Source: Adenophora triphylla var. japonica (Eukaryota; Streptophyta; Magnoliopsida; Asterales; Campanulaceae). From it: a stretch of 64,000 bases of DNA. Below the pieces are notes generated by a model. That model was not told where the DNA came from. It did no database searches and worked only from the letters and a program-made list of their open reading frames with translations. Shown here piece after piece: positions 22,552-34,902 of this stretch. A program made the translations under genes and the position numbers. The stretch's first letter is position 1. Every line of letters begins with the position of its first letter. The stretch spans positions 496,001 to 560,000 of the forward strand of contig JAFEMH010000526.1 of NCBI GenBank assembly GCA_022495995.1, read 5' to 3'.

Positions 22552-23151
22552 ATGAAGCGATTCGAGATGATTGGCAACGTCAATTACGGCAATATCATCA
22601 CCTTCGCGAGCTCGATCTTCCAAAATTTGGGGCGACCACAACGAGCCTCTCTACATAACGGTTCAAGCGGACGAGCGCCGTCTCCCTCGGGTGTTGGTAG
22701 ATGGGGGATCATCCATGAACGTCCTTCCGGCCAAAATGATGGATTTGCTAGGGATCAAAGCAAGCCCGATCTAAAACCCTCGACTCGAGCAATCAAGGCA
22801 TACGACTCGACATCCCGCCCGGTCTTGGGAATAGCCACCTTGAACCTGTGGTTTGGAAAACAAATGGTCCCTGAGTTTCCAAGTCATCGACATCCCAATC
22901 ACATTCACTGCCATTTTGGGACGCCCTTGGCTACACGGATCAATGGGGTGGCATCCACTCTTCATCGGTGCGTAAAGTTCGTCCAAGGAACGGATCTTAC
23001 CATCATCTACGGTGATAGCATAGTCGACGAAAGGACCGAAACAAACGGCGTCCCGGTCTTAGAAATCAAACCCGACGATGATGGCATGATGCTAACGGGG
23101 TTCACCATCGAAAGCCCAAAGGCCCAAGTGTGCCACATAGACTGCCTTTGA
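22552..23151 (+). pseudogene. Element B protease
   Basis: In two alternating frames the sequence gives LYITVQADERRLPRVLVDGG then SSMNVLPAKMMDLLGI, an aspartic protease active site of the DGGSS-N type used by Tat elements. Farther on comes a frame reading VEFQVIDIPITFTAILGRPW, the conserved end of the domain (about 22865-22935). At least one frame change separates them, so no intact enzyme is encoded. Confidence 0.75.
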
Positions 23152-25252
23152 TTTGGGACAAGATCCCTCCCCGATGAAAATGATGAAGCACATGAACTAC
23201 ATCCGGGGCTCGGTTTGGGAAAACGCCATCGGGGCACTCAACGGATCATCAATATCAAAGAACAGAATACCACACGGCACAGGATACTCTCCTACTCCCG
23301 AACACATTGCGGAGGACAAGCGAGCTGCACGAAAACGCTCCACGAGATAACAAAAGAGGCTTGCACGCAATCTCCGATCTTCGTCCTTACGGCTTCGACA
23401 TGACCAAGTACTTCACAAGGAAGGCCGGCAACTTGGAAGAAGATCCGAGAAAAGGGAACGAGGCGTCGGCGCCAAACAAAGGCGGCCGACAACCATGGAC
23501 AAGCTCCGGCGAACTGGCAAGATTCGGAGGCCTCGAAGCCAAATCCTGTCCGAAGAGCATTCCTCGACACACCGCCCTGCCGGGATCCACAACCACCACT
23601 ATTCACAATGAATTTTGGTTCGGAAAACTCCCTCTTTGGCGGAAGAACTCGAAAAACTCTCTGTCAACACTCCTGCCTTCAACAAGCGGGACGAGTACGC
23701 ATTCGAGCTAGTAATGCCCAAGGCAAAGCAAGAGACTCCGCGAGACGATGCTTGGGACGAACCCTGCTCCACTGCTCTTCAAAGAAGAAATCGAGATGCC
23801 GGATCTAATCGATTTTGTTTCGATAACTCTGTGATAGCAATGATCGGGAACGGTGACATAAAGCCTTTCAAGCCCCATCTCCTATCAAGCTCATTTGCCG
23901 CTCGATAAGCTGGGCCACCTTCTCCGGACCTCTTGCCCGGCCAAAAAGGACGTGATCGAACAACTTGGTCGACCCCTCGAGTCCTAGAGTCTAGTGTCAA
24001 AACTCATCCACGAGTCCATTAGCTTTGAATTTGAGTCTCTCGAGTCATCGATGGCCTCACGCCGGAAGATTACGAACTCATTGCCAATAATGTATTCCCG
24101 TATGCTCTTAATGAATGCTTCGATCTTTCCAGAGTATCCTCTCATTGCATCTTTAACAAGCGATAAATTAACTAACACACAAACAGGTTAATAACGATTC
24201 ACTTGATAAAGAAGCGAGACACATTAAACGAACAATACATTAAGCACATCTTTAAGCATGTTGTCAAACGAGAGAAAAACCGGGCCCAGTGCCGGAGGTT
24301 TTAACCAAAGTGAATTTGGGAGCTATTTGAAGAGCGAAAAGAGACGCAAATCGGAAGTTTCTTCACCGGCACGGAAGCAAGACGCATTGATTGCCTTGCT
24401 CAAAGAGTTCGTGGATGTGTTCGCTTGGTCTTACCGAGACATGCCCGGATTAGATCCTAACATTGTAGAACACGGATCCCCTTGAATCCCGAGGCTAAGC
24501 CCGTCAAGCAAAAGCTACGCCGAATCAAGCGAGAATGGTCTTTACAAGTCAAAGAGGAGATCGAAAAAATGCTCCGCGTCGGCTTCATCGGGGTGATCGA
24601 GTACCCCACATGGCTCTCCAATATCGTCACGGTCACCAAGGCCAATGGAAAAGTACGGCTGTTTGCGTGGACTTAGAGATCTCAACAAAGTAAGTCCCAA
24701 GGACGATTTTCCACTACCCAACATCGACATGTTGGTAGACACTACAACCAATTTCGAAGTCAAGTCCTTCGTGGACGGTTTTGCCGGCTACAATCAGATC
24801 AAGATGGCCGAAGAAGACCAAGAAAAAACAGCTTTCACAACCCCCTGGGGAACCTCTTGCTACACGGTAATGCCGTTCGGACTAAAGAATGCGGGGCTAC
24901 CTACCCAACGGCGGCAACCGCCCTCTTCCACGATATGATCCACAAAGAGATCGAAGTGTACGTCGATGACATGATCGTTCACTCAAAGGGATCGGACGGA
25001 CAACACCTCACGGACACGAGAAAATTCTTCAATCGCCTCAGAAAACACTCAATGAGGCTTAACCACACCAAATGCACATTTGGGGTTAGCCGAGGAAAGG
25101 TTTTGGGATACATGGTCACCGAGAGAGGCATCGAGGTGGATCCTCAAAAGATCAAAGCTATCATCGAAATGAGACCACCGCAAACTCGGACGAGAGGTGA
25201 AAAGCTTCATGGGCCGCCTGCGATATATCGGCCGCTTCGTCGAACCAATTGA
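23152..25252 (+). pseudogene. Element B linker and reverse transcriptase
   Basis: The linker has the Tat-like GTGYSPTPEHIAEDKRAARK near 23280. RT begins with LIALLKEFVDVFAWSYRDMP (about 24390), then NPEAKPVKQKLRRIKREWSL and IEYPTWLSNIVTVTKANGKV. The VCVDFRDLNK motif is scrambled by small indels near 24660. LPNIDMLVDTTTN, FVDGFAGYNQIKMAEED and TPWGTSCYTVMPFGLKNAG follow. The catalytic YVDDM is at 24959-24973 and the thumb (LRKHSMRLNHTKCTFGVSRG) precedes 25252. Several one-base changes of frame at G or C runs prevent a continuous reading. Confidence 0.85.
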
Positions 25253-26230
25253 CCTCTATATGCGAGCCAATCTTCAAGCGATGAAGAAGAACGCCGACAT
25301 CGAATGGAACTCGAGAATGCCAAGATGCCTTTGAAAAAATAAAAGCATACCTTGTGAGTCCTCCGATTCTCTGTCCTCCCCACGAGGAAAAGCCACTTTG
25401 TTGCTATACCTAAGCGTGACCGACACCGCGGAGTTGGAGCCATGCTCTGTCAAGAAAAGAGGGAGTCACGGGTCGAAAACGCCATCTACTTCGTCGGTCG
25501 AAAGTTTCAAGGCGGCGAACTCAATTACTCGGCCCTCGAGAAAACCTGCGCGGCTACGGTATGGGTTGTCGGGAAACTACGGCACTACGTGCGATCGCAC
25601 ACGGTACACTTGGTTTCCAAAATGGACCCGGTCAAGTACCTCTTCGACAAACCATCTCTGTCAATGAGGCTCGCCAAATGGTCTTTCTTCCTAGCGGAAT
25701 TTGACATCAAGTACGTAAACCAAAAAGTCAATCAAGGGACGGGCCATGGGTGAACAACAGGCGATTTCCCAGACGAGGCTCGAGGCCCCGAACCACAATT
25801 TCCGGACGAGGGAATCTTCGCAATCGAAGGCGAAAATCGATGGCAAGCTTGTTCTTCGACGGAGCGGCCAACAAAAGGAAACGGCATCGGTATGCTCTTG
25901 GTAGATCCCAGGGGCAGGCACACCCCAATTGCTATAAAGCTCAATTTCGAGGTAACCAACAATGCCGCCGAATATGAAGCTGCTTATTTCTTGGACTACA
26001 AGCCGCACTCGAGAGGAATGTCCGAACTTCGAAGTTTATGGGGACTCGGCCTTGATCATCAACCAAGTCTCCAACAAGTGGAAAACCATAGACCCGGGCT
26101 TGCAAAAATACCATGCTGCATGGAGGACCTCATCACACAATTCGAAGAGGTCACCTTCCATTACTTGCCGAGACCGAAACGAGGTTTGCGGATGCCTTAG
26201 CCACCTTGGCCTCCTTGTGGAAATCCCACG
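25253..26230 (+). pseudogene. Element B RNase H and second RNase H
   Basis: The first RNase H is seen as NAIYFVGRKFQGGELNYSAL, TVWVVGKLRHYVRSHTVHLV and LAKWSFFLAEFDIKYV (25442-25710). The second starts near 25840 with SLFFDGAANK, then GIGMLLVDPRGRHTPIAIKL, TNNAAEYEA and, near 26190, FADALATLASLW. Two consecutive RNase H domains before integrase are the signature of Tat/Ogre elements. Both are broken by frame changes. Confidence 0.8.
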
Positions 26231-26417
26231 AAGGAAAAGCAATCGAAACCCTTCAAAGTCGGACGAAAGGAAATTCACCTCTTGTTGTGAGATCGAACCG
26301 GAACCTAAGCCCGTCGATAAGCCATGGTATAACCGGATCTTCCAATACCTCAAGAACGGGAAACCACCTTCATGAATAAGGAGACCCACACACGAAGGGG
26401 TCAAAACCAAGAGCATC

Positions 26418-27600
26418 ATGGCCCTAAAACGCCTTGCCTCTCACTTCGTCATCCTCGGGGACATGCTATACAAGAAACGCTACCACGGGCCACTCCTACG
26501 GCTGCGTCGGCCAAGAAGAAGCAAGCAAGTTCATGAACGAAGTCCACAATGGGGCTTGCGGTCCCCACATGAACGCCAGAGCCACGATGCAAATCATTCT
26601 CGGGATGGGCTACTCTTGGATCTCCATGGAGGCGGTGCATCCACTTTGTCCGAAGAGCTGCGACAAGTGCCAACGGTTCTCCAACCTCAATCATCTCCGC
26701 CCCACGATCTCTCTTGCATGACTACACCTTGGCCCTTTGCCACTTGGGAATTGACGTCATCGGGAAAATCGCTCCGCCCGGGCGACAACGGTCACGAATT
26801 CATCTTAGTAGCCATCGACTACTTCACCCAATGGGTCGAAGCCAAGTCCTACAAGGTACTCACCTCCAAGAAGGTCGCGCATTTCCTCAAGGAAAATATC
26901 ATCCGATACGGCATCCCAAATGAGGTCATATCGGACAACGGCTCACACTTCGAAGGGGAATTCGACGGATCAGCTGGCTGAATTCAAGATCACACGCCAC
27001 AAATCTTCTCCCTACCGCCACAAACAAACGGCGCCGTGGAAGCAAAGAAACAAAACCCTCGAACGGATCATCCGAAAATGACCACCGAGGACGAGATTGG
27101 CCCGAGAAGCCGCACCTTGCACTTTGGGGCTACCGCACATCGGTCGTAAGCCGGCCACGGGAGAAACCCCATTTGCCACGACATACGGGATGGAAGCAGT
27201 CCTTCCCATCGAGCCGGAAGTTCCCTCACTCCGAGTCTTTCTTTGGAAAATGACATCAACGAAGTCGAATGGCTCAGAAGCCGACATGACGAATTGGCTC
27301 ACGCTACACGAGCTACGACTAAAGGCCATGGAACACGTCAGGAGCCTATCAAAGCGGGATGGCTGAGCTTTCGACAAGAAAGTCGAATCCAGACATCGTG
27401 GAAGGTGACCTTGTACTCAAAGAAAAGCCTCCCACTCGAACCAACCCACCTGGGAAAATGGGAACCCACATGGATCGGCCCTTTCGTGGTTCAAAAGATC
27501 TTCTCGAGGCGCCACAGTGAAGGCGACCAGGACCTAGGCGGCAATCCCTTCATGAATCCGGTCAACGGAAGCAAACTTCGCGAGATCGCCCGCTGAAGAA
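26418..27600 (+). pseudogene. Element B integrase
   Basis: The zinc-finger part is HNGACGPHMNARATMQIILG ... CDKCQRFSNLNH (about 26550-26690). The core in another frame is GHEFILVAIDYFTQWVEAKS, FLKENIIRYGIPNEVISDNG then SHFEGEF (26790-26965), carrying acidic catalytic positions. A further frame has GETPFATTYGMEAVLPIEPE (27170), and the C-terminal part LGKWEPTWIGPFVV lies near 27450. At least three frame changes are present, so the enzyme is not functional as written. Confidence 0.85.
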
Positions 27601-29944
27601 GAACAGTGTGCATCTCTTGGCACTCCATGTAGTGTCGAACTACGCGGACACTGAGCCCTCTAGTCAGGAGGAACGTAGGCAACCTTAATTGGTCCGGTCT
27701 AAAAATACACAAAAAGTCAAAAGTTTGAATGTCAATCAAGACCTCCATCAAGCTATGCACTTTTCAAGAACACGCCCCGCGGTCACCTTGTCAAACGACG
27801 GCGGCAACATCAAAGGACATCCGAGGGTCACTCGGCATCAAACGATCGACTCATGTACGCTTGCCGACCGGGGTTTGTTTTCGCCCTCACGCGCTTCAAA
27901 AAAAAAAAAAGAGAGCTCGAGCAAGGGCTCACAAAAAAGAGAGCTCGAGCAAGGGCTCACAAAAAAAAACAAAAGAAGCTCGACGTAAGGCTGCCAAAAA
28001 GGTGGTCAAGAGCCCGACGCCAACAAGAGGCAAGGAAGCTACGAAAAGAACGTCAAAACGACTTGTCAAGGGAGCATTCAACCTCTCACCAAGCACAAAG
28101 CTCAAGAAAGTGGATTGCCGTCGTGGCCTATCATGTCACCCGCGAATGCAATGTAAAAGTCCAAAGGCGGACGCCGACAAAGTGCACAATGTGTATAAAG
28201 GCAAACAAGAGATCTTGCGTCTCGACAAAGCTTTAAAAGTAAATCACAAATCACTAACGGTTACAACATTTCTTGATGAGTTCAAGCACGGTCTACTCTC
28301 AAGTTCACAACATGCTAAAAGACGACTTAATACATTTTAACAAATAATGTGTTTGCAATGCAATGAATGGATACCTAGGAGGTCATTCCGCGCCATCTGC
28401 GCTTGTCCCCTCGCCATTCTTCCCTTTCTTCCCTCGTCCCCGCGCTCCACGTGAACCAACTCTGCGTCTCTCGGTCCGAGATCCGGGGTCCTCCCAGAGT
28501 CAACAATCCAAAGAGGCTCGTGGCTTCATTCGCCCGTGCTTCGCTCGTATCTCCTCCCCTCAAGGAAGCTGTAAAGAGGACCTCTCCCGTCGGTCGGATT
28601 CAACCTCTAGTCTCGTAGTCAAACAAAGTGTCTCGTCACATCCAAAGGGTCGACTGTGCTTCGGCACTCCTAAGGCAATAGTCGCTACGGCAACCGGTCC
28701 CCAAATCGCACGCCGCTTCTCCAAGACCACTGGGACGCCCAACACGCCGCTTCATACTAAAGCCGTGTAGCAGCCGTCAACACGACACTCTCCCGACGTC
28801 TAAGGAGTACCACAGAGGGAAAGCGGAATACTTCCATACCCTCGTAAAATACAAGAAGGCACCCGGAAGCCGCCATACAAAGAGGAACTACTCCCTGCAT
28901 AAGTAGAGGCATCCACCCAACAAAGGCTCCGCTTCATCCCATTGTAACCGCCGGAAACAAGCGACGGAATATAGAAGGAGGACCAAGACAAACTCGGGAA
29001 CTCGACAACGTAGGACCCTTCCCCGCAAGATCCTCCCTGTCTCAATCCTCCGTCCTACCGCGAGCCTCTCGATGCGTACCAAGCCGTGCCATCCATCTCT
29101 CCCAGCGGACCGATCCATATCCAACACAAGAGGTCGGGCCGAGCAAATGACCACTAAGCAACGGGACTAAAGTCTGAGCCTCGGCATGGCCTCAAGTCTC
29201 TCTCGCAGCCCACAAGGTGAGCAAAGTGGGCTTCCCCCTCTCATAAAACGATCCCTGGGCCGCGCCGCGAGCTACGATACCCACTAAGAGTCTCCCAAAG
29301 ACCAACGGGACAATATCCTCTCCAGCCTGCAAGCGAGCCCTACCACATCTAGCAAAGCGCCATCACAAATGCCAAGGAACCGACTCGTAAAAGCGCGCCA
29401 TCACGCACAAAACAAACACTACCCACAAACACACTTCGCCTCACGTGGCATGCACAAAATAAAAAATAATAATAGCAACAATTTCTAGGACAATTCCCTT
29501 GAATCACAAAATGGACATTACATCTTAAAATAAAATGCTTTACGTTTCTTAGTGCAAATACAAGTGTTTTATTACGTGTACCCATAAATGTCTCTGCTAA
29601 AAAAAAAAAGAGGGATATGAAAAGAGGGAAAGCAAATGAATACTAATTAGACTCTCAAAGATCATCATCCTCGCCGAGGTCCTCCAAAGAAAAGTCGGGC
29701 ATCCTGGGCCAACTCGCCCGTCACATCCTCGTCGTCGTAGGAGAGCACCCACGGAGGCTCCCACGAAAAGTACTCGAAGGATCAAATCCGTAAAGGATCA
29801 AAGAAAGAAGGCTCTCGAGGAACCCTCACCTCGCGCGCCGTGCGCGAGGCATGAACCGATAAAAGGGCCGCTCCTCGAAGGCCCCCGCAGCCTCCGAAGA
29901 CGCCCCGGCATCCATGCTATGCCGCCTCAAAGGTCCCTCCGCCG
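27601..29944. other. Element B spacer, no gene recognised
   Basis: Noncoding stretch after integrase. It includes A runs alternating with GAGCTCGAGCAAGGGCTC copies at about 27897-27970. The remaining open frames show no family I can name. Confidence 0.5.
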
Positions 29945-32619
29945 CTACTCCGGCTCGGCTCTAGGCGGAGGAACGTCTGCAATGCCTCGAAGGCATAGGC
30001 TCGTACGCCGCACGCGTCGCGAAGACCGGCAAGATATCTTCGAAGCCATCTTCTTCGCAAACGACCTCATCGCCACGTAACGGCGAGTCAACATATCATA
30101 AGCTCTCCCCGACCTCCGCACCAACAAGCACCAGGAAACGCTCGAATACAAGCTTATACTCAACAACAAAAAGAGAAAAATACGTAAAAGATGCCAAGAT
30201 GGAAAAGAGTCAAGACACTCACCGATCTATCTGGTCCACTCTGTATGCAAGCAGAGCTGCTCCGAATCGGGCACGTACACCCTCCTCCTTGATCCGTCCC
30301 CCGACATACGTGAAATCCGGTCCCCGCATCGAACCTCTGGGAGCTCGCGCGCCCTCTCTCTCTCCGCGCCAGCACTCGCGGCGTCCTCAGCTTCCTCCTC
30401 ACGAAGGCCCCGTACTCCTCTCCATACAAGATGAACTCCTCGGCGCCGACACCTCCAAGGTACCTCTCGAAATCGAGCACGTCCATATCCCGGGAATCAA
30501 GCATCCCAAAGGGAGGGTCCCTCGGAGCCACGGGAAGCACACCCGGGCCATGCCGCCGTAAGACCCGCTCTCCTGCATACATGACATCACAAGTCAAGCC
30601 CCGCAAAGATCTTCCGCCTCGCTGTCACCTCGGGAGCCCCTCAAACTCATCCCCTCATACCGAGCCCACGGAACAAGACGAACCCCTCCGGGCTACTCCT
30701 CTCTGCACGCTCCCGCACATCCCCGTAGGCGATGGTGAGCTTCCCCGCCGGGTCCTCCTCTTCCTCGCCGTACGAGCCCACTCCAAGATAGCAGTGGGAT
30801 ACGCAAAGAACTAGCCCCGGATCTCTATCCCACGGGAAGCACTGGAAAACCTCATAAAACCACACTCGTGACAAAAATGTAGAAGGCTCAGCAAAAGAAA
30901 ACGGAGAAAAGACAAGTTGCTAAATCAAAAACAAGAATGAACTCATACCTCCAAAGCGAAGTCAAAACAGCCAACGAATCACACACTCCCGGCTAAACCG
31001 GTCCAAGGAGAAGTAGAGCTCGCCAAGCCTCGCTCGCCCCAAGCAATATCACGGACCCTATCCAGTCAATCAAGCTCTCCAAGAGAGCAAATGGAGCCGT
31101 TAGCCGCGTGGTTCGAGAACAAAGTCTCTGGACAGTGCATACCACAAAAAGGAGCGCGCCAACCGCTCCGCCGTCACCCGGCTCGGTACTCGGATGTAGG
31201 CCCCACACTGGCCGTGATCTTCGGCTCCACGTAGCTATACAACATGCCTGTGCCCTCGCGAGGACGAGGCTCAAAGCCCAAGCAGCCTCGGTCAACACAT
31301 CATCGCCTATCATATCCCCTCCACCGCACCGGCCCTCCTTTCAAGGAAAGCCCTATGATCGCAAAGAAAGTCGGCCTGGCGTCACCGTCACCTCTCCCCC
31401 CTCGGGATGGAAGGTGTGGGTGGTATCCCACCGCACTCGTAAAGGCCAAGGAAGACGCTCTTGTTCTTCCTCGTGTCGAAACCCCAATGTGTTCTCAACA
31501 AACACCCCTGTGCCGTAAGCGTAGACCACCTCCGGGACTCGGCCTACCGTCCACGGAAATATCGTGCATCCGCTGCCACAGCTCAACAACAGCCTCGAGC
31601 GATCCCCGAGTCTTCATCCTCTTGGCCTTCCCGCCATAAGCCCCGCATCCCGCAGTAAACACAAAGAAAGGTACGTCAATCACAAGATTTCTAATATAAA
31701 GGCACATATAACCCGTCACAAAACACGGCACATATATTGCACATAATTTTCACATACATTATACATATAATTTTTCCATGTAACCCGTCACAAAACACGG
31801 CACACATTGCACATATTTTTCACATATATCGCATATAATTTTCACATATATCATACATATAATTTTTCCCATGCATCCGTCACAAAAACACGGCACCCAC
31901 CGTACACATTTTCAAAAAAAAAAAAAAAAAAAAAGGTCCGTCCCAACACGGCAAAGCCACATGTAACCCGTCACAAAAACACGGCACATATTGCACATAT
32001 TTTCCCCACAAAGTCCGTCACCCAAGAACATGGCACACACGGCACGACACATATGCATAACACATTTTTCAAAAATCCGTCCCTACACGGCACACACTTT
32101 CGTACAAAACCCGTCACAAAACACGGCACATGTCACATTTTTCACAAAAATTATCACTACACGATAATTTTTCTCATAATGTACATACATAAATAGCATA
32201 CGGTACAAAATACCAAAGCATGCATTTCATTAGAGAGGCACTTTATTTTCACAAATAAGAGCTAATCTACACATTTCTGCACAAAATACACATACCCACA
32301 ATTCTTACATGTCCATTTTCAACAATTCATCAAGAATTTCACAAAAAAGACATAAAATAATAACAAAAAATTCAAAAATGCGAAAAACTAAAACCTAGTT
32401 CTAGCATTCAAAAATTCGAGCAGTGGAATCAAAACGGAATGCATTTCTTACCTCCCCGACGTTCATAGAGCGACGATTGTGCACCTCCTGATTCTGGATA
32501 CAAGACATCCGGTTCTTCGAAGATGGAACGAACGAGATCCAATTTCTTTGAAGCTCCATCCGTTGCTCGACCACCTCTTGGTTGCGTTGACGACGACTCC
32601 TTCGAGATCCTTCACCCAT
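29945..32619 (-). CDS. Antisense extra gene of element B: plant mobile domain (PMD) protein
   Basis: Multi-exon gene opposite to B's gag-pol. Exon 1, 32619-32452, starts MGEGSRRSRRQRNQEVVEQR and ends at a GTAAGA donor. Farther along the minus strand come VVELWQRMHDISVDGR, then RVRWDTTHTFHPEGGEVTV followed by TPADFLCD in a neighbouring frame (about 31600-31350), the N-terminal PMD signature. Next are LFPRTTRLTAPFALLESL-like and DRVRDIAWGERGLA-like segments (31130-31000), then VWFYEVFQCFPWDRDPG (30860) and GERVLRRHGPG (30570). The order matches PF10536/MAIN-like proteins. Frame changes and a missing AG acceptor near 31650 make the exon model approximate. PMD proteins of host origin act in gene silencing and meristem maintenance; the role in a retrotransposon is unknown. 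Confidence 0.65.
31700..32190. repeat. Degenerate tandem repeat (CCCGTCACAAAACACGGCAC type)
   Basis: Repeats of ACCCGTCACAAAACACGGCA followed by AT-rich CACATATTTTTCACATA spacers, unit about 45-90 bp. It lies where the first intron of the antisense gene would be. An A run occurs at about 31914-31933. Confidence 0.75.
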
Positions 32620-32699
32620 GGCAAGCAATTCAAGCAAAAAATTTTTGATTTTGGTTAACAATGGAGGATTTTCTCTCTCTCTCTCGGTTCACGAACCGG

Positions 32700-32820
32700 A
32701 AATGAGGAAGAAGAAGTGGGGGAGCCTCGACATTTAACCCCGGTCAAAACCGGGAACCGTAAAAAACCAAGGTGGTCCGTACGGACCTCTTTTTGCAACC
32801 GTTGGTCCGTACGGACCTCT
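32700..32820 (-). promoter_or_regulatory. Promoter region of the antisense PMD gene, LTR-like
   Basis: Two GGTCCGTACGGACC palindromes at 32774-32787 and 32804-32817 lie 155-200 bp before the ATG at 32619. On the minus strand they are followed by a TATA-like TTAAATGTC, then GAGGCTCCCCCAC and CTCATTTCC. The LTR promoter has the same order: palindromes, TATAAATA, GAGGGCTCCCCC, CTCATTTTC. Confidence 0.6.
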
Positions 32821-32929
32821 TTGCAAGGGGTGGCCAAATTACTTTCCCGCCCTTATAATCTTTGCCCCGGCCGTCCTAAGGCCTTTTCCAAAGAATCCAA
32901 GTGCGTAATGGTCCCTAACCCTTCATTCA

Positions 32930-33610
32930 ACCACCGGCCGTCGCCGTAAGACCGGACCTCGCCACTTCAACGGCAAATCAACCACCGGCCGTCGGCCGTA
33001 AGACCGGACCTCGCCCACTTCAACGGCAAATCAACCATCGGCCGTCGTAAGACCGGTCCTCGCCCACTCAACGGCAATTCAAGAAGGAGCCAACACCTCC
33101 CAATACGAATATCAAGGCACGAGACGCCTCCAAAACGCCCGACGGCAATTCAAGAAGGAGCCAACACCTCCCAGCACGAATATCAAGGCACAAGACGCCT
33201 CCAAACGCTCAACGACAACTCAACCACTGGCCCTCAAAAGAGGTCCGAAGTCATCTTCCCAACAGAAAAGGGCCCCTACAGGGTCATGCATCCCCAGCAA
33301 TTCAAGCACCGGCCATCAACGTAAGACCGGTCCTCGCCCACTTCAACGGCAACGCAAGCACCGGCCATCAAAGTAAGCCCGAGCTCCTCCCCAACAAGTC
33401 AAAGGGAAGTCATGCAAGACTGCATATCCCCAGCACCGACCATCATCCTTGCCCACTCAAACGGCAAAACAAGCACAAAAAGGAGCCAACACCTCCGAGT
33501 ACAAGTCCCAAGGTACGAAGCGCCTCCAAAACGCCAAATGGGGAAGCAATCACCGGCCGTCATCCTTGCCCACTTCAACGGCGCATAGCACCGGCCGTCG
33601 TAAGTCCAAC
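32930..33610. repeat. Degenerate tandem repeat (ACCGGCCGTC...AACGGCAA)
   Basis: Repeated blocks with ACCGGCCGTCGTAAGACCGG, CTCGCCCACTTCAACGGCAA and AAGGAGCCAACACCTCC, of irregular length, within element B. Confidence 0.75.
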
Positions 33611-33682
33611 CTTCTACTCAACATGCAAAAACACAAAGGCATCTACGCCTCTCGAAGCACAAGGCAGCCACGCCTCCACAAA

Positions 33683-34270
33683 TGCGGCTAGAAGACGATT
33701 CAAAGTCCTCGCACATTACAGCCACAACTGCGGCTAGAAGACGATTCAAAGTCCTCGCGCACTACATCAAACTGCGGCTAGAAGACGATTCAAAGTCCTC
33801 GCGCATTACATCAATCGCGGCTAGAAGACGATTCAAAGTCCTCGCGCATTTCATCAAACTGCGGCTAGAAGACGATTCAAAGTCCTCGCGCATTACATCA
33901 ACTGCGGCTAGAAGACGATTCAAAGTCCTCGCGCATTACATCAACTGCGGCTAGAAGACGATTCAAAGTCCTCACGCATAACATCAACCGCCGCCAGAAG
34001 ACGATTCAAAGTCCTCCAAAGATGGCACCAACCGCCGCGTAAGACGATTCAAAGTCCTCCGGCGTAACATCAACCGCCGCCGTAAGACGATTCAAAGTCC
34101 TCCCGGCGTGGCACCAACCGCCGCGAAGACGATTGAAAGTCCTCCGCCGTGGCACCAACCGCCGCCAGATGACGATTCAAAGTCCTCCAGCGTGGCACCA
34201 ATCGCCGCCAGATGACGATTCAAAGTCCTCCAGCGTGGCACCAACCGCAATCAGAAGACGATTCAAATCC
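33683..34270. repeat. Minisatellite, unit about 44-46 bp, roughly 13 copies
   Basis: Tandem copies carrying AGAAGACGATTCAAAGTCCT. The first half has near-identical units with GCGCATTACATCAACTGCGG; the second half is more diverged, with CCGCCG and GTGGCACCAA. Confidence 0.92.
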
Positions 34271-34339
34271 TCACTCTATCTCCGGCCCGAAGGCCTTAAA
34301 CCACCCGATTAGGAAAATCGTAAAATTTCCATCCCAGAC

Positions 34340-34840
34340 GCCACCATGTCCTCACCATTGACCTCGACTGGTCACCACATCTTAGGACACCATCCCGTCC
34401 TTATCACCGACCTCGGCGGTCACACAACACTTCGTGGCACCACCACGCCCGCACTCACAAATTCACGACCTCGAACTACGACTGTGCTTGATTCCCGCCA
34501 GGGATACGTAGGAATCCTATCACAGGGTCCAGCCATCGACCTATACGGTCACCTAGGACACCACCACGTCCTTCCCATCGACCTATACGGTCACCCAGGA
34601 CACCACCAGGTCCTCACCACTGACCTATGCGGTCACACAACACTCCAGGGCACCACCACGCCCACATTCACAAAACACTCACCCCACACCCGAACTACGA
34701 CTGTGCTTGATTCCCGCCAGTGGATACGTAGGAATCCTATCACAGGTCCACCTACTGACCTATGCGGTCACACAATAGGACACCACCACGTCCTCACACT
34801 GACCTCCCCGGTCACTTCCTCTCCCTGCACGCGATCCAGA
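34340..34840. repeat. Long imperfect direct repeats before the B 3' LTR
   Basis: GACCTATACGGTCACC/GACCTATGCGGTCAC units and a longer segment (CGAACTACGACTGTGCTTGA to CGTAGGAATCCTATCACAGG) occur twice, at about 34465-34535 and 34690-34750. Confidence 0.75.
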
Positions 34841-34902
34841 TTAGGACCCTTATCTTATCGGCGACCCCACTTCTTTCATAAGTGACGTCGTCGAGGGGCT
34901 TC

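Noticed and set aside
28363..29585. Several medium-length open frames as host genes
   Set aside because: No recognisable domains, frames overlap on both strands in GC-rich spacer DNA of element B, no supporting splice pattern.
33683..34270. Regularly spaced repeats resembling a CRISPR array
   Set aside because: The units are contiguous tandem copies without unique spacers, inside a plant retrotransposon; this is a minisatellite.
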